Below are positions 24,600 to 37,732 of a stretch of DNA of 64,000 nt, one piece after another. The position numbers were made by a program, and so were the translations under genes. The DNA is taken from positions 216,756,547 through 216,820,546 of the forward strand of contig CM056995.1 of NCBI GenBank assembly GCA_029891345.1, written 5' to 3'. Origin of the DNA: Dryococelus australis. Lineage: Eukaryota; Arthropoda; Insecta; Phasmatodea; Phasmatidae. Numbering within the stretch: the stretch's first letter is position 1; each line of letters starts with the position of its first letter. A model generated the notes under the pieces. The model had not been told where the DNA came from and made no database searches. It saw nothing but the letters and a program-made list of their open reading frames with translations.

Positions 24600-24735
24600 C
24601 TGCAAATATTCATATTAAGAAACTGCACAGGCATTAATTTGGAATAAGATGTAAGACACGACTGCAGCCGGCCGTAATCGAAACCACGACCTCTCGAAAG
24701 CAACCGCATGGCCTAACGTGCTTGTTTTTACTGTT
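24600..24735 (-). mobile_element. Degraded tRNA-derived SINE
   Basis: On the - strand, GCACGTTAGGCCATGCGGTT followed by GGTCGTGGTTTCGATTACGG looks like an A-box/B-box pair at tRNA spacing. The family could not be matched to SINE-1, 2 or 3. Confidence 0.45.
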
Positions 24736-26180
24736 CTTGAAAAAACTTAAGCCTCTCATTGTGGCAGTTCTCAGCTGGTATTAACGTCGGTGTGCTTGTT
24801 CCACATTTGGTAATATATAAAATGCCTTTCTCATGACTGATACGAAATATTTTTAGACAGAAAAATTTTGACATGAAGATAAATGTTTAAATAATTAATT
24901 TCACGTAGAGTTTTTGGTTTTTTTCCACAGACGGTTTGCAAAAATATTCTTAGAATTCGTAGTGAGTGCTCATTGATATTTCAAAAATAACATTTTTAAA
25001 ATCAAATGAAACTCGATGAAAGTCCAATTAACATACTGTACCTGTTTGGCTAATAGAGTGAGCTACTGGATGAGTGCTATGGAACAGTGGAGTTCATGGC
25101 AAATCGGTAGAGGTTACAATTATTTCAATGGTTCGATTAGAATTGCCAAGAAAAAATTACTCAATAACGATGGAGTTATTGTTATTATACTTACAAGTAA
25201 TTCTACATGTGCAATCAATATTTGACCATAGATGTAAACTATAATGAAAGTTACAAGTTACGAACACAAAACACAAAAAAATATTTTTATGAGCTAAGGA
25301 TGATGCTCTATCTTGCCCCATAGATAAGTTGAGATGTGGCACGACTTGAGGCAAGATGGAATACAACTAACAAATGTCACATTCATAAGCAATGTCCAGA
25401 TCTTCATCGTCCTCCCCATCACATGCACAGTGAGCCCACCCTTGACATTTTAGACACTTAACCCATTCCTCTGTTGATTCAGTGAATAAATTACCACAAA
25501 AAACATTCAGCATCGTCACTTTCTTTCGCTACAGAACCTTTCTTCGTTTTATGTTGAAGTGTGGGCTTATTTTTCTTAAGCTTCAACTTGATATGCTAAA
25601 GGTTCAGCTTCGTCTTACAAGAAACAGCATGTCTTTCCACTTCAGATTAATTTACACTAAGCGTTTTACTCACTCAGTATTGCGATGCAGATACCTATGA
25701 AGATTGCTGGTGAAATAACATTTCTTCGCTTCTGTCAATGTCGTAATTTTATGGAAAAACCCGTACAATTCAGTTCAATCCAGGTGATGTAATATACGTC
25801 TGCCGCACTCAAAGTGTTAATTCGTTTTTGAAATGCAGTTTTTTTCGCACTTATCATATTTTCTTTAAAAATTGATTTCATATATTCACAAAAAAAAGTA
25901 ACATGCTAGAAATGTATAAATTAATTTGACAGTCTTGAAAATCCTTAAGGAGGCGTGCGCGTGTCCAACGTGGCGTAGTGTGTACACTGGCCGCTAGGAG
26001 CGCGTGGGCGGGCGCCATTAGCAGCCCGGTTTACCCACACTCACGCACGAGCTTGCAGCGGTCACGTGGCGGTGTCGTGTCGCATTCCTACAACTGGTTG
26101 TATTAACACTTCCTGTCAGCGACTGTCTCCGAGTCGCGCCTGCCGAGTTGTACGTGTTCCGCCTCGCTTCTTGACACTGC
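24736..26180. other. No gene seen; GC/CpG-rich patch at 25950-26180
   Basis: Mostly AT-rich. From about 25950 a CpG-rich block (GGAGCGCGTGGGCGGGCGCC) precedes the tandem MITE ends. A promoter function is possible but has no supporting exon. Confidence 0.3.
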
Positions 26181-26191
26181 ACACTCAAGAC

Positions 26192-26664
26192 GAGGCTGTT
26201 CCCGGTCACCTGAGCACTTCTCAAAGCTTTCTAATTTCGAATAATAGTCTATAGGTAGAGCTAGTGACTCCTCGCGAAAAAATTCGAGTACACAGTAGAC
26301 TTCACTACTATAAGCACCCACAGCAGTTTGTATATTGCCATTGATTGCTGTCTGCTTGAGAAGGCGTTTTCATATTTGGCCGGGGCCGCTCAGAATTCTG
26401 CAACATTTGCACGGCTCCTACGTGATACGTGTGCAGGCAGTTAACATGTGTCAGAAAGTAATCCAGCCAATCAAGATAGGTAAACGACTCTACAGTGTTT
26501 TGAAATATAACTTATCTTGAAATCTTTTCGCGGAATTCCACTACCCCCTAAATTAGGCTATTCACGGTAAAGAGAGCAATGTTGAAAGCTCTCTCATTTC
26601 GAATAATATTGGCTGTTCACGGTAAAGTGAGCACTTTGGGAACCTCTCTCATTTCGAATAATAT
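26192..26664 (+). mobile_element. Reiterated MITE-A termini
   Basis: Three partial copies of a ~54-bp MITE-A left end begin at about 26192, 26557 and 26611. Each joins GGCTGTTC-type ends and GAGCAC to the same tail, TCTCATTTCGAATAATA. The last two are directly in tandem and abut a complete MITE-A at 26665. Confidence 0.75.
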
Positions 26665-27113
26665 AGGCTATTCAAGGTATAGTGAGCACTTCTGAACGCC
26701 CTGCTTAAGATCTACTTGTATGTACGTTGTAACATCCACTGGAGACCCCAGATGGCAATCTTCCTACACTTCACCCCAATCAGTCACCAACGAGTATTAA
26801 AATCTCCATGGGCCTCATCACTTTATTCGTGCGTCGATCAAGTGAAACTGTGAAATTATTAGAAAAGTGAACATTTTTCAAATTTGCTCATTTTCACACT
26901 TCGACGCAAACCAAAAGAAATAATATAAGTGATCACAAATGGTTACCTAACACTTTCTATTCGACGTTAATATATTAAACTACTTTCCAGCCATAATTGC
27001 CAACTTTACTGGGCGCATGTTACTCAGTGCGCCCGTTTAAATATGTACAGATAGGGACAGTGACACTTTTCTAAGATTGATTTCAAAAGTGCTCACTTTA
27101 TCGTGAGCAGTTT
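26665..27113 (+). mobile_element. MITE-A, full-length copy
   Basis: Starts AGGCTATTCAAGGTATAGTG and ends TTTATCGTGAGCAG. The interior is slightly longer than usual, with an extra CCACTGGAGACCCCAGATGG-type insertion after 26730. Confidence 0.82.
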
Positions 27114-27298
27114 TTAGTCAATAAATAAATTTTATTGTATCCTTAGACAATAGCTTTCGAGTTAGGTGAAATATATACACTGTGTTTGTAACTTACATGC
27201 CAATATTTATTTTAAAAAGAGTGCTGGAAGGATAAAAAATCGTTTATAGGAATAAGTAACTAGGGTTTCAAAAGTGCTCACTTTACCGTGAACAGCCT
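27114..27298 (-). mobile_element. Short MITE-A, right part
   Basis: Matches the interior and right end of the 235-bp short form (as at 34128), ending GCTCACTTTACCGTGAACAG CCT. Its left end is probably 26611-26664, split off by the MITE-A at 26665; this is inferred from order and orientation. Confidence 0.62.
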
Positions 27299-28640
27299 AT
27301 AGACTGATTGTTCGTCTTCTGCGTATGTATCCACCATTGACCTTCTCCACGCCAATACTCATGCTGAACACTGATAAAGAGATTGTTTATGTCTTAATTT
27401 TTAACAAAACATTCCCATTTATCAAAGTAAAATACTTTTAGTGATTTGAAGTAAATCCAGTTGCTTCAATAACTGGCCAGAAAAAGTATACAATCATCTC
27501 ACAGCGCTTATCCGACAGTGTTTTACCTTCGAATGCTATCCATGTGGTTAAGGTAAAGGTCAAGTGGGAGACTGTGTGATTCTCTGTCGTCAGAGCGCAC
27601 TGCCAACCTATTTGTAAATACTTCTAAACCATCCGCTAGATGGCACCACAGTCGCCCCCTTTTCTTTCCGTTCAGAATCCCGGACAGCATGTCACCCATT
27701 CACGGAACCACTGAATGTCAGTGTAACAGGCTAGGTATTCCGTTTGCCTCCCCTGACCCGTCGCCACTAGCAGGTTGTTCTCTGCAATGACAATGTGTTC
27801 GAGGGTTCACAGCAAGACTAGAGAAGTGAAGTTGGCCCGAATGAGTCGGTTTGAGTAATGTTCGGTGCAGTTACTGTTTTGCAATATATATCAAACATAT
27901 TCTTTTATTTGATATATGTTTATTACTGTCACGAAATAGATTTCAATAAAAATAAAATCCAAATTAGCTCATGCAAGAAATAAACATCGCGTTTCATACT
28001 CGTGGAATCATTCCGCAGAATATCCTCCTGGAATTAGCTGAAGATAGCTGATAAATATTAGTCAGGCCTAATAAAACAAATATACTCAAATTATGTCTAC
28101 ACAGCCAGGAGAGTTATACTGCAGTTAGTATATTAGCAAATATTACTTATATATTACATGTAATAATGAAGTTTTCGCACAAGAACACGCATACTGACGA
28201 ATATCAATATATAACCTTAAGGTCAGTGCTTCCGAAGATGCTGTGCATGCTTCCTCTGCTTATTATTCTCCTCACGCATGACTTTTGCTTGACGATTTAA
28301 ATACCGCATTCTTATCAATGTTCTAGTTCTCGCACTCTTAACTTATTATCCCTCTATATTTATCCCTACATAGTCGTTGTCCGCAACAGTTCACTGAAGC
28401 TTTGCCATGAAACAAGTCAACCTATTTAGAGTGTGTCGACGTAAATAAACTCTAAAAAAAATATATTTGAGATTTGCTGATTTCGAATCCAATATAGAAA
28501 CATCAAGGAAAAGCCAATACTAAGCAACGGTTTTTGTCTACTTTGTGAACAAATATTTAGAATATATTATAAATTCGTTCAGACGATATTTTAACCGCCC
28601 CACGGCGTGCAAATTTTTGGCGTAATAAATATATCGATAA
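27299..28640. other. No gene seen
   Basis: AT-rich apart from a mixed-composition stretch at 27540-27840. No supported exon or repeat. Confidence 0.4.
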
Positions 28641-29057
28641 AGGCTGTTAACGATAAAGTGAGCACTTTTGAAATAAACCATGGAAAAAAGTCACTGCCCC
28701 TGCCTATGCATATATTGTAACGGGTGCACTGAGGGACATGCGCCTAGTTAAGTTGGTAACGATGGATGGAAAGTAATTCCATATCGTTATAAAAAGTGTT
28801 GGGTAACCATTTGTGATAACTTAAAGTTATTTCTTTTGCTTTCTGTTTTTTTTTAATGCATCGAACTGTAAAATTGACCTTATTTATAATTAATTTACTT
28901 TACTAATAATTTAACAGTTTAACTTGGCCGACGTATGAACAAAGTGATGAGGCCCTTGGCAGTGTTAATTTTACATAAGACGGAAGAATACACAATGTGC
29001 GTGCAAGGAGAACATAAGCAGGGTTTTCAAAAGTGCTCATTTTACCGTGAACAGCCT
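28641..29057 (-). mobile_element. MITE-A, full-length copy
   Basis: Starts AGGCTGTTAACGATAAAGTG and ends TTTTACCGTGAACAGCCT. Reverse orientation with all internal landmarks. Confidence 0.88.
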
Positions 29058-29640
29058 GTAGCAACGCATCACGCTGGTAAACAAAATTAGCGTAAAAAAT
29101 AGTCTAGGATTACAGTTTCTTTCTTTTTCCTCGAGTTAGCTTCGGAGAAACTATTTATTTTTGGCAATGTGTTTTGTGTTTAGTATACAGTTTGTCACGT
29201 TTTGACTTACATATAGCATCAACCGTTATAAAATAGTATATTTTCCCATAAGTTTATTGATTTTACTGTATGAAAGTTGTTTATATCATCGCCGAGAGCA
29301 AATTGTACAAACTCAAAAGCACAAAATATTTCCTTTCAGTCTCGGAATCTGAGAAAAAAAAAATCCATTTGTAACCCCAAACGAATGTCATATTTAGTCG
29401 TTTTGTGGCTTGAGTACGTAAGTACGTGTGGTTCGTTTTTTCCGGTTTCTCATACACAACCTACAATGTTCTCAAGAAAATGGATATGGGTAAGGATCTT
29501 GGTTCCTAGTTGAAATAGACAATTGTAAATTCAGTGCTTAGAGGATTTGTCTTAAGCAAATAGCACAAATCGTGAATAAGAGTCACGCGACAGTTCATTA
29601 GATAGTAAATTAATTCAAATATCGAATAACCCTCAGAAAC

Positions 29641-30690
29641 ATGCCAAGACATCCTAAACAGAAACGTCTCAGCGCCGAGACAGCACGACCAATATTGCGG
29701 CGAGTAAAATATAGTCCCCGTACAAATGTTGCTAAACTACACGCCGAATTGGAAAACGCTACTGGTGAAAATATGTTCAGTAACAGTTCGCTGTGTGTTA
29801 AGCAGGTACTGCTTTATGCCCCGTCTACAATCCAAATGGCGCACATAACATGTATAGTATAAATAAGTAAAGACCTGTATTTGAGATAGCAACGTCCACA
29901 ACTAGTATTTAGCGTGACTTACTTGACGTTATTTGCGTGACTTGGCGTTAAGATGGTCATCTCCGAGAATCTTACGCCAAGTTTTTAACACCGTCTAATG
30001 AGGATGTGAAACGTCATAATAAGTGCTGTAGCCGATTATTGCGTGTAAAAATTCTTGCGCTGGAAAAATAAAATAATAATCGTCTGCTCTTTCTAATTGG
30101 TTAGTGAAGGATTTTTTCTTTCATGTTAACGTCGATCGTAGACCGCTTGTTATACTTTGTAAGTAATGTTATTTACGTCAAGTCGATTTGGGACGGGGCC
30201 TTAATGGGGAGGTTCAGTTATGGTTTGGGGGTATATATCTGCAAAATTCATCATCAAAAATATTCAATTTGTCGATGTTAAAACTGACACATTTGTGTAT
30301 AACGATGTTATAAAGAAGAATGTAGAGCAAAGTACAGAAAAATAAGGAATGACATCTTCCTATATTTTTCAACATGACAATGATCCGAAGCATACAGTAG
30401 GTCTTAATGAAGAATTGCTGATTAGGAACATTTCAAAACAATTAAAATCGCCTCCTGTCTTCCGATCTTAACCTTTTTGGACTTCTGTTATCATCTCAGA
30501 AGTCTCGAATACACAACAGAAATGTATCCTCCAAGGAGGAGCTTGAAAGAGTAGTGATTAAAAAATGGTACAGTATCAGTCGTGAAAGGTGTGAAAGACG
30601 GGTAAACTCCATGCAGCGCGGATGTCAAGCAGTTGTCAATGATAAAGGCTGCACTGAAAGAAATAAGTGCTTTGGAGGAATATTTTGTTG
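29641..30690 (+). pseudogene. Tc1-like transposase relic
   Basis: Remains of a DD34E-type transposase that would cut and paste at TA. Seen: an N-terminal helix-turn-helix region (RLSAETARPILRRVKYSPRT, then LHAELENATGEN) open to 29862. Later come VMVWGYIS at about 30219, FQHDNDPKHT around 30370, and a C-terminal EELERVVIKKW, NSMQRGCQAV-type end near 30600. These lie in different frames with several stops, and about 300 bp between the halves is unrecognisable, so no functional protein can be made. HDNDPKHT holds the second catalytic Asp region typical of Tc1 proteins. Terminal inverted repeats were not identified. Confidence 0.82.
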
Positions 30691-30833
30691 TGCCTGTCAA
30701 CCAAACTGAATGTTTAAATAGTGCCAGATAAATACTTAATTGAAGTAACCACATATTATAGTTAAATAAATATGTATATGACAAACATACACTCGTTTGT
30801 TTCGTACGAACAAAGTAATTTGATGGTTTGAAT

Positions 30834-30854
30834 TTTTTTTTTTTTTTTTTTTTG
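30834..30854. repeat. Poly-T tract
   Basis: About 21 T, shortly followed by a short (GT)n run at 30870-30880. Confidence 0.85.
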
Positions 30855-30889
30855 GCAAAGAAAGACATATGTGTGTGTGTGTTTCGTAA

Positions 30890-32467
30890 TCAACTATGTA
30901 AAGTACTTTAATGATACAATGAAGTTGAGAACTCAGAGTTCTGGTTTGAAAATATGACAGTTTACTCTCCGACCTGCCATTGTCACATTGAAAAGTGGGG
31001 ATATACTATTTGAAACTAATACGCCAAACCCTACACATATATATACATATATAAAGTTTAAAATGTTTTGTTTTTTGCTTTTACTTGAAATCATATCGTC
31101 AAGATGGTTTATATCAGCATTACGTTTCACCAGCCCCACTGACAAGCATTACTGATAGCGTAATTGTAACAGTTCTAAACAAATGCTCGAGCTGTATTTT
31201 ATAACAAAGACTCCCATATAACTCAAACATAATGCAGCCAACCAAATTGAAGCTAATAATGTAGCCATTTGATTTTCTGTTACAAAATATTGGGGTATTA
31301 ACAATGTGAAATTGCCGCAACCAAAAATTGCTTGGTTTAAAACAATCTTGTTATTTGAATCTACCACGATCTATATGAAATTTTAAATCATCTTATAAAA
31401 AGTTTGTCCTGTGCCCGTGAAATGTTTGTGTGTTCTAAATACATGCTGATGATGCCGAAACAACAAAATAGGTAATTGACCTAACACATTTGGCTCAAGT
31501 GAACGTATGCGGATATTAGGAGCGAGAGCAGTTCGGTGTGTGAACAAAATATTGCTCAACGTAAACGAATGCTAAGTAATTTTATTTGCTTTCAGAAACT
31601 TAATTTTTTCTCAATGTGTTGTACAAGATATTAGAACTTCCCTTTTGTGAGTTAGAGTTCATTCAGTGACTGTGACAACTGTATGAGTAACATTGTGAAA
31701 CGTAAAAAGTGCAACTTCTTTAGTTTTGTTTATTATTTTTCTTACATTTTGTAGAAACGTTCTACTTGTTCACAATAAATAAAATGAACATACAAACAAG
31801 TTTTTGCTAAACGAAAGACAAAGAACAATTAATTGAACTTTCAAAAACATATATATTTTCATAACACTGAAGTGTTATAAGCGTTCCATCTTTTATTTAA
31901 CACAACTTTATCGTTTTCAATGGTCATCAATATAAACTATTGTAGCTACAAAATCCCTCAAACTAATTTTTTGGTGTTAGATATTCTTTGCAAAACCAAA
32001 TTATCTATGAATTTCTTATTTATATGAAATTATCGTTGTTTAAAACTTCATTTTACACGTATATCTCTGGTGCATTACATGCAAGAAACATTACCTAGGA
32101 AATAATAAGAAGATTTGATTAGTTATTCGCTTATCAAATGAACGGTTCAAAATATTTGAACAGTTTATATGGCTTTTTCTTAGCAACAGGGTTTTAGCAG
32201 CTACGTTTCTCTTTCGCTGGCAAGGTACAAACTTTGGAAGAGGAATTGTTACGGAAAATGGGGTAGAAATCATAATACGATTAATAAGGGCAACACTTCA
32301 TAAAAATGTTATTTCCAAATGTCAAAAATGAACAGGGATGCAACAACAAATTCGTGAAGAATGTCAGCCTGATTTGATATCTGCAACTTATGAACAATTA
32401 AAGGGCTATAACATCACCAGTCAGTAGGAAATTAGGGGTGAAATTTTATTAACACCGCAGTGGTAGG
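30890..32467. other. No gene seen
   Basis: AT-rich sequence with small ORFs lacking motifs and without repeats shared elsewhere. Confidence 0.45.
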
Positions 32468-32690
32468 TATTTGGGCGTTAAGCGAGGTCTTTAGAGACGG
32501 TACAAGTTACGCAGGGAAGAGGGATTGGGGAGGAATCGGCCATGGCTTTTGTTAGGGACCCATGTCAGCATTCGTCTGGAGTGATTTAGGGAAACCGTGG
32601 AAAGCCGAAATCAGGATGGCCGGACCGAGAATCGAACCCGCTGCCTCACGAATGTGAGTCCAACGATTTGCTACTGCGCCATCTCGCTAG
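32468..32690 (-). mobile_element. SINE-1, reverse copy
   Basis: In reverse complement, AGCGAGATGGCGCAGTAGC and GGTTCGATTCTCGGTCCGGC give the A and B boxes. The body, with CGGTTTCCCTAAATCACTCC, matches the copy at 11591. Confidence 0.85.
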
Positions 32691-33126
32691 GTTTTATTAA
32701 CAAGCGAAATTGTCCTAACTGTGGGTGTTAAACGATCGCCATGACGTGATAATCACGAGTGCATTAAAAAAAAACTCGAAACGTTGCCTTGGTGTAACGC
32801 TCTCAGGCGAATGTTCCTCGAGGAAACATGTAACCTTTGGAAACGGTGCGGTATATTTCCTGCCGGGTATGCAACCTGTCTGGCAAGGCAGATCGCAACA
32901 ACCTTCATCACCTAATTACGAGCGATGTTGCTACCAGCCCAAATGTTCACAGATTACAGATATCAAATCAGACTAAACTATTTACGAATTGGTCGTCTCA
33001 TCTCTTGTGCTTTCTGATGTTTTGCAAATAACTACATATAATTGTCATTTTTCAAGGTTACCACTTTCCCTAAATAATCAAATTTATCCATACTAAGTTT
33101 GAAGCTGGGTCTCTGGATCTACCTGT

Positions 33127-33546
33127 ATAGCTCATGGAAAAATTAGCACTTTCGAAAGCCCTACTTAAGATCTACTTGTATATACGTTATGCATTCCTCC
33201 GCCTTATGTAAAATTAACATTGCTATGTGACTCATAACTTTATTCATCCGTTGGTCCAATGAAACTGTGGCATTACTAAGAAAGTATATACTTTACGAAT
33301 TTGTTCATTTTTACACTTTGATGCATTGGAAAAACCACAAAATGAAAGAAATAATTTAAATTATTTCACAAATGGTTACCCAACACTTTTTATTCGACGT
33401 TAAGATATGGAACCACTTTCCCTTCATCGTTACCAACTTTACTGGGCGAATGTCACTCAGAGCGCCCACTGAAATATAAGCATGCAGGGGTAGTGACTTT
33501 TTCCCAAGGTTGATTTCTAAATTGCTCACTATATCGTGAACAGCCT
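33127..33546 (+). mobile_element. MITE-A, left end decayed
   Basis: The left end is eroded (TAGCTCATGGAAAAATTAGC). The interior is complete and the right end CACTATATCGTGAACAGCCT is intact. Confidence 0.8.
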
Positions 33547-34127
33547 TTACCCCACTTCAGGCCAGGGAACTGACTCCAAAAGTAATTCCTTAGAACTTCG
33601 TTACTTCCATAGTATTCATCATATACGATAATTACAGAATAGAAGTGGAGTAATAGCAGCTCACGTGAAATATTTTACCTTATGATTCAACATGAATGCG
33701 ATAGCGCTGGACGCGCTATGGGCGGTGTCTTGCCGCGTATTTCTGTTCCTACAGTCTCCTCGCACGTGCAAAGCAACTTTCCACCTGCGCTGTGGAACTA
33801 GTTGCTCAATTTTTACACGACCAGTAACACTAGTCGTGCAACTTTGATCATGTAACCATGCACCCTGTGATAGAGTTGTACCAGTTCACATAATACTGGT
33901 GAACGTGACTCCAAATAGTCGTTACCAAAATCAAAACGTGTTCGCTAAAAATGTTACCTTGAAGAGGTGTATTAAGAAGAGCTACAGTGCATTTTCACAG
34001 CATCTCATTGTCTTTTTATCTTCATGTTTGTACTTAGCAGAAATTTCTCAGCTAAACAAATAATTAGAATAATGGCTAGGACCATTACAATTTACAAGAA
34101 TTGCTCTTATAGGGACTTAACTATTAT

Positions 34128-34363
34128 AGACTGTTCACTGTGGAGTGAGCACTTTTTAAGGCCCTTTAAAAATGCATTAACCTCTAATAAATATATTTTA
34201 TTGCAACTTCAGACGTTAACTTTTGAGAGTGGTGAAATTTATACACTATGTTTATTAGTCATACTGCAATGTTGATATTAAAAAGTGGCGGAAAGTTAGA
34301 AATTAGTTGAAAGGAAAATTTTAGCATGGCCTTAAAAAGTGCTCACTTTACCGTGAACAGCCT
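34128..34363 (-). mobile_element. Short MITE-A, complete (236 bp)
   Basis: Ends AGACTGTTCACTGTGGAGTG and CTTTACCGTGAACAGCCT, with TA directly outside both. The interior (AATAAATATATTTTATTGC, GTTAACTTTTGAGAGTGG) differs from the 420-bp form but matches 57112 and 27114. Same ends with a different filling suggest that one transposase mobilises both. Confidence 0.82.
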
Positions 34364-35202
34364 ATACACATTAAAAGAATCCCCTTACATTGTTCGACGT
34401 TTAAAATCGCAGAAAACGACACAATTTGTTGACAAAAGCCTTTCTTTGCTACTTGGTTAACTTTCTTCATTACTCGGCAGTCTGCCCGAAAAAAAAAAAA
34501 CACTTCCATAAACTTATAAAACAGCTACTGTTTTACTAAAATAATTTCTTAAAATTCTGAATGTAAAGTTTTCAGTCCTCTGGTGTTTCAAACACTATTA
34601 ATTGGGTATGACCATAGAGGCCAAAACAACTTTTAAAATATCAACAGAATTGTATTATCAAGTTTGCTAAGGAATCGGCACAAATTAGCAAATAACTTGC
34701 AACTTACTTGACATTTTCTTCGAAATTTTACGAAATTCTGACAATTATCTATGATAATTTGCACGTTTTATTTTCAAATCTGAAAATCCATAGTGGCTAA
34801 TAAATCAAAGATCGTGTTAATGGAGGCAAAAACAACACATTTGTTAATATTTTAGTAGTCATGCTCTACCAACAATGAATAATAATACATAAATGGCTAA
34901 TTTGCATAATGGCGCGGAAAATAAATGATGCCAAGAGATACTGAGCTTTAGTATACAGTCTGGTAGACTACATCTGTTAAATACTATTATTCGTTTGGAA
35001 AAATTTTGCTATTAAAATTTTTATTTCAGTGTTTTCAAACGGGCATATGTAACGCATCTGCATTAATGCTGAAATATGTCTTTACTAACCTGAAGTTATG
35101 ACATCTTATAACAACACTGGTATTCACTGCTAATGTGTAGTCATTAGAGATCCTGCCATTTCGCGTAATAATGTAATACGAAGCTAGACTTCACAGTCTT
35201 AT

Positions 35203-35623
35203 AGACTGTTGACGGTTACTTAAGGACTTTTGAAATCAACCTTTGAAAAATTGAACTGCCCCTACCTGCATAATGTTCTAACGGACACACTGACTGACAA
35301 GGGCTCAGTAAAGTTGCTAACAAAGGAGGGGTAATAGTCCCATGTCTTGACGTTGAATCAAGAGCGTCAGAAAAACGTATGTAAATAGTGAAATTATTTT
35401 GCGTGGTTTTCTGTATTTTTAATACATATAATTGTTAGTATTAGCAAAGTTATAAAATATCTACTTTTGTAATAATTTCACATTTTCACTTGACAGACAT
35501 ATGAATAAGATGATGAGGCCCAAGGCAGTGTTAATTTTATGTATGTTGAAATAATGCACAATGTGTATACAATCAAATCTTAAGCAGGGCTTTCAAAAGT
35601 GCTCAGATTACCGTGAACAGCGT
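35203..35623 (-). mobile_element. MITE-A, full-length copy
   Basis: Starts AGACTGTTGACGGTTACTTA and ends ATTACCGTGAACAGCGT, with TA flanks on both sides. Confidence 0.84.
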
Positions 35624-36754
35624 ATATACACATTTTGAGCAGAGGTCACGTGTTCATGAGTTGCCGCCACCTGCAGAAATAATTCTCCTGTATGACCTAG
35701 CCGCACAGAATGAGGACTCCGGAGTGCTGAAAGTTTTTATTAAATTACGAGTCCTACAGGGCCGAGTTTGATGAACGAACGTCCATTTACATGAGTGAAA
35801 CTAACTTATACTAATAATACAATTTACTTGGCGCCAAATTAGCGAATATTTTAATTTGAAGGCAATTCTGGCACTTGTAATGTGTTTACGTTGTTAGAGA
35901 GCAAGGCTTATATGTAGAGCAAATATTACACGGTGAATAGCGATAAAACCGAAATAAGACCGAAATGCAAGTCAACGCACCGCCAAACACCAAAATGCAC
36001 GTCATTCACCGCTAACACCACAATTTCAGTTAAACCACAACATTAATTAATTTTAGCCCAAATATATTATTTTACCTGTGAAATCATGACCAACAATGTG
36101 TATCCAGTAATGTATAAACTGAATGATGCTAAGAATAATTTAAGTTTTCAGATGATGGGGAAAAAAAATTGATGTTAAGCTGTTGTTATTAGGGCTGAGT
36201 GAATAACAGAAGTAAATATTGAATACCGCATGTATGAGAAATGATCATTAAATGAGAATAGCAAAGTTGTAAAAACAAGTATAAAAATAATTTTATTTCA
36301 AATATTGAATGTTTTTTTTGTATAAAAATATCTACGCGATTCATGTAAAACTAAAACTGAAACAAAAAATGCATGGTTTAGAAACCTTAGCATACAAGTT
36401 ACGAAGAAACAAAACCTTCAAAATTTGATTTTTTATCTCAAGGTAATGCTCTGCATTACCTATGTTCAAATTCATTGTTTTCTCTTGTTTTAGCAATTGC
36501 ATAAACATTATAAAATTTTAATGGAAATGTTCATATAAGAATAAATTATGAACAAATTTCAATAATAAAATTTGCATTAAAATATTACAGTAAAATGTTG
36601 GCTCTAATAATGTACATTTTTAGTTATGGCGTTTCAATATCTAAGACTTTCATAACAAAACCGATAACACCGAAATCAAGTATTTTTAGAAACAAAAGTT
36701 GCCTTAAAATAACACCAAAAAATCTTGCCCCTAATAATATGTAAAGCAAAATCC

Positions 36755-37160
36755 CTGCTAAAATTTTACTTCCAGGATATTCCTCCACCTGAGATAAAAT
36801 AAGTTTAGAAAATTACACCAGAGGGCTGACGCACCGCATTCGTGCTTACTAAGTGTAATAATATTTTGTGTGAGAACTATTTCTTACTAGGTATTACCAA
36901 CACACTAATTTTGTCACTGTCTCTATTCATGTTAGTTAATAAATTTAAATATTATTATTTAAGACTAAATGTAAGGAACACATAATTGAAACTAAAATAA
37001 GGTACTTTTATTGTAACACAAGTATGAAACGCTTGTGATATATAACATATTTATAAAAAAAAGAAAACACGTCAAATAAAGTGTGTTTTTTTTCAAGCTT
37101 TTGATTTTTTAAGTGTGAATACACCGCTAATATACTATATTTTTGAATGCCCGTTACAGT
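36755..37160 (+). repeat. Repeat-G, uninterrupted copy
   Basis: Contains CCTGCTAAAATTTTACTTCC, GATATTCCTCCACCT, TATTTCTTACTAGGTATTAC then CAACACAC, and a TTTTTTCAAGCTTTTGATTT-like right part. No coding capacity. Its left end has a weak likeness to the MITE-A start (CTTTTCTGAAACCCTGCT in the 10435 copy), so it may be a distant, larger relative. Confidence 0.7.
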
Positions 37161-37230
37161 AGACATACGTAGGTAAGTTGGAGTTGTTATTATGTCGAGG
37201 TATTGTCTCGTCCGTTACAAGAAATATTGA

Positions 37231-37732
37231 AGGCCGTGTCACACTGTCAAAAATGTTCAATCAACTACTTAAAATACAGTTGGTCAAATAAAATTAGTTT
37301 TTTCTGAGGTCACCAAAGCATCGTTGTCGCAGCCATGTTTGTCGTAAATGTTGGATAATTTTAAAATTTTGAAAATTAGATGGATTGAAAAATTTCTTTG
37401 GTGTCTGACGCGGTCAACCAATCAGCATCGTGCACGAAATTTTAAGATGGCGAACAATTGCTAGAAACGAAATATGGTTATTATGATTATTAATTGACAT
37501 TAAAATTTTTGAACATGAATACTGTTTTAGGTGATTGATTCACAGTAATATTAGGAACCCGAAGGCTTTAAATCCAAGTTAATTTAAAAGCGAAAATAAT
37601 GAAAATAATTGACAACATTCGTTACAAGTTTTCCTGTAGTGGACGGCACGGAAACACAATATCAGTACCTCACTTTGAAAATAATGTTACAATGAACCTG
37701 CCAGTAAATAATTCGACAATATGACACAAATT
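37231..37732 (-). mobile_element. MITE-D, copy just upstream of chitinase exon
   Basis: Starts AGGCCGTGTCACACTGTCAA and ends TTCGACAATATGACACAAAT. Internal segments are in inverted order relative to the copy at 7507, including CCAATCAGCATCGTGCACGA. Its right end is 117 bp before the exon at 37850. Confidence 0.68.

Noticed and set aside
30491..30868. 125-codon - strand ORF
   Set aside because: Antisense to the Tc1-like transposase relic and ends in a poly-A/T run.
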